Below, in pieces: positions 62,101 to 64,000 of a DNA stretch of 64,000 nt. Under the pieces are notes generated by a model. That model was not told the origin of the DNA. It made no database searches and saw only the letters and a list, made by a program, of their open reading frames with translations. The stretch comes from JANMEB01 sp041745295 (GTDB lineage Bacteria; Planctomycetota; Planctomycetia; Pirellulales; Pirellulaceae): assembly GCA_041745295.1 (NCBI GenBank), contig JBGTJE010000096.1:1-64000 (forward strand). Reading direction: 5' to 3'. Made by a program: the position numbers and the translations under genes. How positions within the stretch are numbered: position 1 is the first letter of the stretch; the number at the start of each line of letters is the position of its first letter.

Positions 62101-64000
62101 TTCCGGTGTTGTGGGAGGCATTTCCTATGCATCGTTTCAAAACTTGAAGGGCGGCTCCGGCAACGACAACTTCGTCTTTGCCACGGGCGGAAGCGTCGCC
62201 GGCAGTATCGACGGCGGACCCGGCGACAATTTACTCGATTACTCCATTTATGTCGGGGCCGTCGCCGTCAATTTGCAATCTGGCCAGGCGACTGGCGTCG
62301 GCGGCAGCGTCGGCAACTTTACGAACGTCATCTACAACAACCGGCGCACTTTGGTCGGCGGTAACACTCAAAATACGTGGGTCATCAATGGAGCCAACAG
62401 CGTAACGCTCAACGGTGTAAGCTACACCGGCGTTGGGTCTCTAGTCGGCGGGAGCAGTAGTGATACGTTTAGGTTCCTGCCCGGCGGAACGTTGACGGAC
62501 ACGATCGATGGCGGCGCGGGCGGAAATGTCCTGGATTACTCGGCGTATTCCGATACGGTGTCCGTCAATTTCCAATCGATGAGGGCAACTGGACTCGGGA
62601 CCACATTCGCCAATCTCGGCGTCTTGGTCGGCAACAGCTCCACGACGCTGATTGGCGCGAACACAGCCAATTCGTGGACCGTCGCGTTGACCAATAGCGG
62701 CTTGCTCAATTCGACTTTTCTGTTCTTTTCCGTGCAAAATCTTGTCGGCGGCGCCGCGTCCGATTCCTTTTCTATTACCAACTCCGGCGAGTTGACCGGG
62801 CGCCTCGACGGCGCAGGTGGCGGCAACACCCTTAGCTTCGCAAGCACCAGCAATGCCGCCTTGGTTAACCTGCAATCCCTTACCGCGACCAAAATCGGCA
62901 GCTTCATGAATATCACGGCCCTGGTTGGCAGCACTGCCGCAGGCGATACACTCATCGGCGCCAATTCCGCTAATACTTGGTTCGTTTCTGGACTCAATCA
63001 GGGTGATGTCAACAGCGTGCAATTTACGGGGTTTGAAAGCCTGACCGGCGGCGCGCTAGACGACGTCTTTACATTCGCGGCCGGTCAACGGGTCACGGGG
63101 AAAATTGACGGCGCGGGTGGAATCGACCGATTAAACCTGGCGGCATACACCACCGCCGTTGCGATCAATCTTCAATCGCTGACCGCGACGGGAACCGGCG
63201 GCATCGCCAATCTCGAGGCCGTTACGGGCGGCGCATCTACGTCGGACAGTCTGATCGGCGGCAATGTCGTGGCCGCCTGGAGCCTCACGAGCGTCAATGC
63301 CGGCTCCGTCAACGGCTTCGCATTCACTAGCGTCGAAAACCTGACCGGCGGCACAAACGCCGACGCCTTTACACTGTCGTCCGGGGCCGGGCTTTTCGGC
63401 ATTCTGAACGGCGGCGGCGGCACGGACACTTTGGTCGGAGCAAGCACGAGTAGTACCTGGAACGTCACGAACTCGGACGCCGGCAACGTCAACGGCATGA
63501 GTTTCGTGGCTGTGGAAAAACTGACGGGCGGTTCGGCGACGGACCTATTTGCTTTGAGCGCTGGGAAAGGCGTGACCGGCTCGATCAACGGCGGCGGCGG
63601 CGAAAATACCTTGAGTTATGCCCTTTATACGACGCCCGTGACGGTCAATCTGGCCACGGGTTCGGCCACCGGGATCGTCGGCGGCGTCAGCAATCTGCAG
63701 AACGTCACTGGCGGCTCGGCCAATGACATCTTGTTGGGCAATGGCCTGCGCAACCTGCTCGTCGGCGGCGGCGGCAGTAACATCCTCGTTGGCAACGACG
63801 GCAACGACGTCCTAACCGGCGGCGCGCTGCAAGACTTGCTAATTGGAGGCCGTGGCGCAGACACTATCTACGGTGGCGGCGGCGATGATCTATTGATCGG
63901 CGGTTACACGTCCCACGACGGCAACATCACTTCCCTCATCGCCCTCCTCAACGAATGGAAATCGACTTCAAGCTACGACCTGCGCATCGCCCATCTGACC
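47186..64000 (+). CDS. Giant secreted multidomain protein, at least 5,605 residues (continues past the window)
   Basis: A single frame with no stop in 16,815 bases, checked for phase at many points. Start ATG 47186. Order: planctomycete N-terminal motif LESLEERTLLS (about 33-43); CSLREA-like SSLRQAITDANA; right-handed beta-helix repeats (about 80-690; NYIGTD, GNLISGN); PKD-like domains (WGDGS); delta-60 repeats in two blocks; cadherin-like domains; more PKD domains; an NHL-like propeller segment (about 2200-2485); 14 repeats of LGGFN-type (about 2927-3850); a metzincin-like domain (HELGHTAGLLHGD at 4261-4273); a pre-peptidase C-terminal domain; nine repeats of about 99 residues; and RTX-type GGxGxD nonapeptides at the end. 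Most likely an exported calcium-dependent surface or matrix protein; exact role unknown. The long minus-strand open frames inside are shadows of G+C-rich repeats. Confidence 0.93.
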   Translation, partial: MRSWLSARSYRAKNNQTKQNRDRQAKAFQRLWLESLEERTLLSVFTVLNTADLGPSSLRQAITDANAALDAAIINFALDAGDPNHLYYQDDGIAAQVSASNVATTSAADDGLILDIDPDFAHSWWRIQAASNLPTLTHQIFIDGYSQAGASRNTSAVGKNAILRVELTGFAGSGSGLFVSIGGDGSHVAGLAINSWSVYGMRVDGADNVWIEGNYIGTDVSGTLARANGRGIQVQTGAVGTIIGTDGDGVSDGGEGNLISGNTLTGVRITDAGTDYSIVAGNLLGTTADGGSALSNGFNNVIVRNGSTHTRIGTDGDGVADDLERNVISASTLVGVNILDSSYNTLAGNYIGTDATGMLPLGNVLMGVQIWQNVGTATGNRIGVDSSHSNAAAERNVISANAHVQFAADGSVGGGGYDGISLFWATNTTIAGNYLGTDKTGLNPLGNAEAGVYDYQTQNTLIGTDADGVGDALERNLISGNLISGVTLDGSISAVVAGNYIGVDVTGVGALPNTGIGVRVVNGATNNIIGGNYVASPGVRGNVIAHNQGEGVSVQSGSVSTLIRGNSIHANAGLGIDLDGNGVTFGFPVITQINHSVSTDEVFGSLQADADTTYFLDFYANSAADPTGYGEGREFLGAIQVTTDGSGFASFNVTLPAAVQFATQFLTATATDPNGKTTEFSRAQFVYSLTVTPPTDQPAIERTNKPFTLGSFADASPAVSWTATVDWGDGSAASQFNPSTQGSLGIRDHTYVNDGVYAVTISVANELGGFGIATFQVTVATSPLVYTPAVNQTVVQTATGTFALGSFADASSAVSWTAIVNWGDGSAVEVIHPAGPGSLGSGDHSFANYGNHTVTVSLTNNLGNNDSGTFRILVTQVPGLVPPGSLDISFGTDGKVVTNFDNRSVAGSDVAIDAQGRIVVVGRHVIDDNQGSFYLARYLANGSLDTSFGSGGQVITPWGPARAGAEGVAIQADGKIVVVGYTTSNHSFASYAFAVARYNEDGTLDTNFGSGGQVTTDFAFNTYEYASDVALDSQNRIVVAGITSRGGAASFDFAAARYNSDGTLDSTFGGDGTVSTPFDGGGDHLANAVAIGAGDKVILAGSSGTSFNASFAIARFNEDGSLDISFDNDGRVKTNVGGYASELQAIAIDTEGKIVVGGIVADNKWGNLGPGSNLIYQESVLRREAVIARYNEDGSLDSTLDGDGSAVLDLGGLHDDIRDLVIDSSGRIIIGGFDLGFSGYYDLGPSTDVNKFAVARFTPDGERDLTFGNAGISTLYFAGNTRSAMTAISGLALDISGNIVAAGYHYNETIGRQDFALARFYGGTAPVHMPIFTSPTRFDVFDRQSAVTTVAAYDAIAPAQVMTYSITGGDDAARFSITPEGALAFQSMPSFTAPTDADGNNVYLVEMTAVGFGGQTNKQNIRIVVKPSTAGIIDNAFGDGGKAALASYVGARDVMVDSAGRIVVAGYGFNGNPDFGVARFNPDGTLDVTFATGGKVTDYGFGQANSVAIDSLGRILLAGRGNSFDFVLARYDDNGLLDGTFGVGGRVSTDMPGGSVNNARGILAGNGKIFVAGGISTSFVVARYDANGMLDNAFDFDGKVVTSVGGSQANANSLIDLGNDKLLVAGDNNSSAVLVQYNADGSLDSGFGTGGKVTSNLGFSTFRRVTAVRDAAGRILIAGIANNVSFVLARFLANGALDTTFGTAGKITLSLGFSSGNWVNLALDRDGKIVVVADGVANSRQFNVIARFNADGSIDNYYGANGKVAVYGFPQTQLTRFAFDADGKILIATRIESNLGNFGIVARFEGQSQNFFSPVFSTSSELYAAENTAVVATVAASDTDLPGQTLTYAIAGGADAAKFSITTGGVLTFNAPPSFATPTDVGLDNVYNVDITVDDGRGLSATQSFAVSVIEFGVTAPANQSAVEGSSTTFALGTFSDFLADAPWEATVDWGDGSPLDIFNPASPGSLGTRFHAFADDGIYTSTIFVRNSLGAVASATFQVTVSNVTPSNVQPALSAAYIPENDSVTLNGSFVDPGLLDTHTVSIQWGDGNTSTLSLAAGVLTFGPTAHQYRNNLFRDAPYTITVTVEDNDNAASSPATVQLVVANVAPDIQTGSLIPSASLIFENDTATLSGTVVDPGTLDSHVVDIDWGDGSPITTINLAAGVLNFSSAPHRYLNNPLPGVSGNYTIQVNVRDNDGLAIGPGLLVGSSTSAFLRFDSMSGDFSDAIMPTGYGGLAGIGGVVFAPAALGVPGGIYVSSTATNNILQYDAFTGAFVGELVPANYGGLAFHPGALALGPGDNLYIADSVRDVILEFDVRTSSFKTFIDETGGLIDPSGIAFGPDNNFYVSSRGSDKVLYYNLAGELIGTFVDGATNSLSRPGQLQFGPDGYLYVLSTNDSRILRFDASGNRVDNAGPFINVGGGPDEASSFAFGPGGDLFVGITSTGTIARYSGATGELLGAFVAPGAGGLADPLFVLFTPGNDFPSTPLTVNNVPPAITSLILSQSVIGEFDPPITLTGTFTDPGTLDAHTVVIDWGDGVVESLAALPAGVFSFNAEHQYADNGPALAGGQFTITVTVADDPEGESDTDFTTVTVDNRAPTVTLPGPATLVLNEPLEVVVVDASPVDQAAGFTFTIDWGDGSPIEEFSPPPDNGYGIFIPHAYKLGTFTAIVSATDKDGLTSAVATRVLTIAVALLRDNDTNLVVGSPIAGGTITVEDLGPDNTRVTVTNVEYAGGVYADYVEIFDTSQLDTVNVFSYANVDVYTTDTDDRVAVWVPEGDQNLFLGSGGSDVNANIGSTVNISVTGGTNTLNFSPTKFGVTFDVGLNQGQTQSLDSTDTHFVSINGTFQNIVGTKYGDALYAALPVYNTGTLTYGAGTSIASGFGPDRIFGTLATTATAQGAGSQFFQTLSPAAFDILNQVGTNGVLLGTFRSYVQMTGGNSYAQAGVLANLTLSGGGNQFVGGIDASTASLLASLIQGFGATQTASLLGGFNTTVSLTGGFNTATAGLFSNLSLAGGHNQFTEILDATSINLIQSVTEGFGAVNTATVLGGFNRTISLTGGFNTARAGLLANVELAGGNNTYIQSIDSGTANLVAALVEGFGVANTAIVLGGFNRTISLTGGFNIAQAGILSHLTLADGHNTYFGSLDPAAVNLVATVVNNFNTTSAAVTGGFGALNTAAVLGGFNTTVSLTGGFNTAQAGVLSTINLADGNNTYLGALDANTEALIAAVVGSFNTVAMGVTGGFGAIATAQVLGGFNTTVSLTGGFNHAQAGLLTQLTLAGGNNTYLETLETTAANLVATVVTEFNTIARNVTGGFSAANTAALLGGFNTTVSLTGGYSRAQAGVLTTVTAQGGRNLFVGVMDPIAANLIASVVEGFNTVAAGLTGGFNAAATAALLGGFNTTVSLTGGFNTAAAGILANLSLSGGTNLFLHRVDANAATLVDEVVTGFNTVALGLTGGFGAANTATLLGGFNTTVALTGGFNLAQAGVLTQVTMDQGHNAFVGSLAPPRPTGGVDLTQVNLVRGVLGGFNTLAGLTGGFGAAATAQVLGGFNTTVSLTGGFNAIRSGILTLINQSGGGENSFLGTLDAASSSLVAGVTMDFNTVAQGVADGFSGAATAAVLGGFNTTVSLTGGFNLAQAGVLSELTITGGNNTFIGVVDTESADLVASIVETFNTVARNVTGGFGPANTAAVLGGFNTTVSLTGGFNRAQGAILSQITAEGGHNTYLGLIDEVAATLIDDVVRDFNTAQAVVTGGYSAISSATVLGGFNTIVVLNGGDNIAQAGLLHNLTANGGHNSYFEVLNEVDVELISSLIDGLSAADAVTILESLESIVVLTGGFNQARASILTQVTLDGGFSSILGGQDQPNEAVPTGVNAFASFGYFNPTLAYMTLDEHTAAVVREVVHEYTGVDAGLVLSALASTTAIGGDYNAAQAGLLVDLHFTGNYNVFIEQASQNQIDALNESLADAGPGGLAALAAAFGLSVEMDAGNNTIVGGLLGTFTTGPGNNRFVIQDPALLGVSGLDPSFLQFGGVFNTGAGVNTFTFVGQNFGRIAINQSPTADDVFDFSNVLGGAITMNFGLTAEQQAAAGLWLTLTSPTAVRRVVGNGAFNSFEAGAADLTVFGGAALDDRAAGAPVAVAPAQVVYLDFTTFATSDKHAYTGLEQEEILQRLEADFAPFNYQFTLVQPAAGDYTTVFFNDTPFINGVYQAGGLASEIDFRNLNHAAVVQIDVNDMLGGDGQPLANSANFVALSATIASHELGHTAGLLHGDSFGPIGFGIHNPPGQDGFLPSYPGLQAAWQTTSDIMASPASVGSTISDALLQPFFGERDAVKLAFIAGGAVENEESAAPGDHGSVGSAQLVNLLPLATFNTITRGYGAGKLFSAAAVDLLGSINIDPSTSQAEFDFYAFEGRAGDLLNIEAFSYSLTRISDKVDVVLSLYDDTGSLVPYYGGFAVSDDSFETADASLLDLILPEDGTYYIKIGAYSPTDTGSYELLIYRFVAGSAIPLGGSSDVFVAGPGQSTFIGRGGHDLVRADGSASYVLTDATLVGGGIANLHQIHNAVLTGVAGGSVFDVSGWTGSATLIGVDGLNTVLVNRDADFTLAGNVLTLSSGGVFTMSGIQRLVMTGGSSSNVFDLTEWLGDVQAEVAGGVGDVLVGPSTDGIWTITGTDTGNVNGVLSFSSISTVRGGAGNDTVQFATGAILSGDFDGGAGVNAFDYSSYAGAVTVNLKMSSATGIGGSFANIGALTGNATTSLVGADAPVTWNITGPNSGEAAGMTFSSVASLEGGTGADVFHFASGGNLSGTLDGGTGGDTLDYSSYVGAVTVNRQSTIATGVSGGFSNIASVMGNPVTRLIGLDAGGTWNITGGDSGNVGGLTFISVQNLSGGTGGDTFKFASGGSVSGTIDGGTGGDTLDYSTYAGAVSINLLTNSATALVGAFSNINSFIGAAASTLTGTNANTNWSLLGANSGVVGGISYASFQNLKGGSGNDNFVFATGGSVAGSIDGGPGDNLLDYSIYVGAVAVNLQSGQATGVGGSVGNFTNVIYNNRRTLVGGNTQNTWVINGANSVTLNGVSYTGVGSLVGGSSSDTFRFLPGGTLTDTIDGGAGGNVLDYSAYSDTVSVNFQSMRATGLGTTFANLGVLVGNSSTTLIGANTANSWTVALTNSGLLNSTFLFFSVQNLVGGAASDSFSITNSGELTGRLDGAGGGNTLSFASTSNAALVNLQSLTATKIGSFMNITALVGSTAAGDTLIGANSANTWFVSGLNQGDVNSVQFTGFESLTGGALDDVFTFAAGQRVTGKIDGAGGIDRLNLAAYTTAVAINLQSLTATGTGGIANLEAVTGGASTSDSLIGGNVVAAWSLTSVNAGSVNGFAFTSVENLTGGTNADAFTLSSGAGLFGILNGGGGTDTLVGASTSSTWNVTNSDAGNVNGMSFVAVEKLTGGSATDLFALSAGKGVTGSINGGGGENTLSYALYTTPVTVNLATGSATGIVGGVSNLQNVTGGSANDILLGNGLRNLLVGGGGSNILVGNDGNDVLTGGALQDLLIGGRGADTIYGGGGDDLLIGGYTSHDGNITSLIALLNEWKSTSSYDLRIAHLT
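47420..49250 (+). repeat. Beta-helix repeat region of the giant protein
   Basis: Repeated units with AGNYIGTD.TG, NVISGN and IGTD.DGV.D..ERN, typical of parallel beta-helix (pectate-lyase-like) coils in surface proteins. Unit lengths vary, about 45-75 residues. Confidence 0.8.
49830..52610 (+). repeat. Delta-60 repeat blocks of the giant protein
   Basis: About 14 units of 50-65 residues with the signature GSLDTSFG.GGKV, DVAIDAQGRIVVVG and FAVARYN.DG. This is the uncharacterised delta-60 repeat (propeller-like). The array is interrupted at about 51170-51470 by a cadherin-like domain (VTTVAAYDAIAPAQVMTYSI). Confidence 0.85.
52920..55260 (+). repeat. PKD-like domains with an embedded propeller segment
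   Basis: PKD-type domains recur with VDWGDGSP/IDWGDGS cores (around 53030, 53320, 53630, 54790, 55095). Between about 53780 and 54640 an NHL/Vgb-like propeller segment is inserted (SSTSAFLRFDSMSG, GPGDNLYIADSVRDVILEFD). Confidence 0.8.
55964..58850 (+). repeat. Tandem array of LGGFNTTVSLTGGFN repeats
   Basis: Fourteen in-frame units start at 55964, 56147, 56330, 56513, 56729, 56945, 57161, 57377, 57593, 57833, 58052, 58268, 58484 and 58667. Spacings are 183 or 216 bp, with one of 240 and one of 219. A full unit is LGGFNTTVSLTGGFN.AQAG, then VLT.LTLAGGNNTYLG, .LD...ANLVA.VV..FNT and a final VTGGF.AANTA. The first and last two units are degenerate. No known domain recognised. Confidence 0.92.
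59600..60130 (+). other. Metzincin-like metalloprotease domain within the giant protein
   Basis: Residues about 4140-4315. HELGHTAGLLHGD gives HExxHxxGxxHxD: H4261, E4262, H4265, H4271, D4273. About 45 residues on, DIMASPAS fits a Met-turn. The segment before it (VVYLDF, ADFAPFNYQFTLVQP, TVFFNDTPF) resembles the N-terminal sheet of such proteases. Zinc binding is expected. Confidence 0.8.
60370..60690 (+). other. Pre-peptidase C-terminal (PPC) domain within the giant protein
   Basis: Beta-sandwich pattern EFDFYAFEGRAGDLLNIEAF, VVLSLYDDTG and EDGTYYIKIGAYSPTDTGSY, typical of PPC domains that follow secreted proteases, which fits the metzincin just before it. Confidence 0.75.
61187..63640 (+). 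repeat. About 99-residue repeats near the visible C-terminus
   Basis: Anchored on Trp of TWNITG.NSGNV: codons at 61187, 61487, 61784, 62081, 62378, 62675, 62978, 63278 and 63458 (spacings 300, 297, 297, 297, 297, 303, 300, 180). Each unit runs TWNITG..SG.V.G, then TF.SVQNL.GG.G.D.F.FA, then IDGGTGGDTLDYS.Y and AV.VNLQS..ATG. Related to repeats found before RTX segments in large adhesins. Confidence 0.88.
63690..63905 (+). repeat. RTX-type calcium-binding nonapeptides
   Basis: Several GGxGxD-like units: LVGGGGSNILVGNDGND, LIGGRGADTIYGGGGDD. These bind Ca2+ in RTX proteins and usually lie near a type I secretion C-terminus, which would be outside the window. Confidence 0.85.

Noticed and set aside
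63690..63905. CRISPR-like short repeats
   Set aside because: The regular G/C-rich repeats encode RTX nonapeptides in frame; no constant repeat-spacer pattern exists in the window.

Overview
The window reads as chromosomal DNA of a planctomycete, probably of the Pirellulales/Pirellula type (inference). The support is: a giant secreted protein opening with the planctomycete LE.LEER.LLS N-terminal motif, DUF1080, SHD1-domain and delta-60-repeat proteins, a Ser/Thr kinase fused to TPRs, many hybrid histidine kinases, frequent GTG/TTG starts, and loose gene packing with structured repeats between genes. There is no ribosomal, replication or phage module and I found no tRNA.

Layout. 1-1057: start of a KaiC-like ATPase and a small unknown protein, both minus strand. 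1.15-10.0 kb: one very large cyclic beta-1,2-glucan synthase (GT84 + GH94), minus. 10.1-13.9 kb: small envelope/stress-type genes (35-aa membrane peptide, Cys-rich secreted protein, DUF1328 membrane protein, PP2C-like protein); two of these have near-perfect sigma-54 promoters. 14-17.4 kb: a phosphorelay set of hybrid kinase, Hpt protein and NtrC-type sigma-54 activator. 18.4-28.6 kb: signalling block with a HAMP-array kinase that has lost its catalytic middle, a DUF4142 protein, two large PAS hybrid kinases (one with a FixL-like PAS), and a MetE-like methyltransferase whose stop overlaps the start of the second kinase. 29.3-38.3 kb: secreted EF-hand-like protein, 23-aa peptide and PP2C, DUF1080, LemA and DUF2207, a thioredoxin-like lipoprotein with an in-frame UGA, and a small lipoprotein. 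38.7-43.6 kb: operon of a two-component-type propeller protein, a small membrane protein and a PQQ-type propeller. 44-46.9 kb: PknB-type kinase with TPRs. 47.2 kb to the end: one open reading frame of at least 5,605 codons, a giant extracellular protein that continues past the window.

The most unusual observation is at 35911-37299. A thioredoxin/TlpA-like lipoprotein is split only by a TGA that sits exactly where the first Cys of the CxxC motif should be (W-TGA-P-P-C). A 7-bp hairpin with a GGUC loop lies 31 nt downstream, which fits the published bacterial SECIS geometry. I call it a candidate selenoprotein with UxxC active site. Next most interesting are the giant protein, with 14 units of a 61-80 residue LGGFNTTVSLTGGFN-type repeat and an embedded metzincin motif, and a family of three MITE-like repeats, two of which flank lemA.

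Genes probably work together in sensing and envelope physiology: sigma-54 activator and sigma-54 promoters in the same 7 kb, several kinases and PP2C phosphatases, an osmoregulated-glucan synthase, and secreted adhesin/propeller proteins. These links are inferred from position, not shown.
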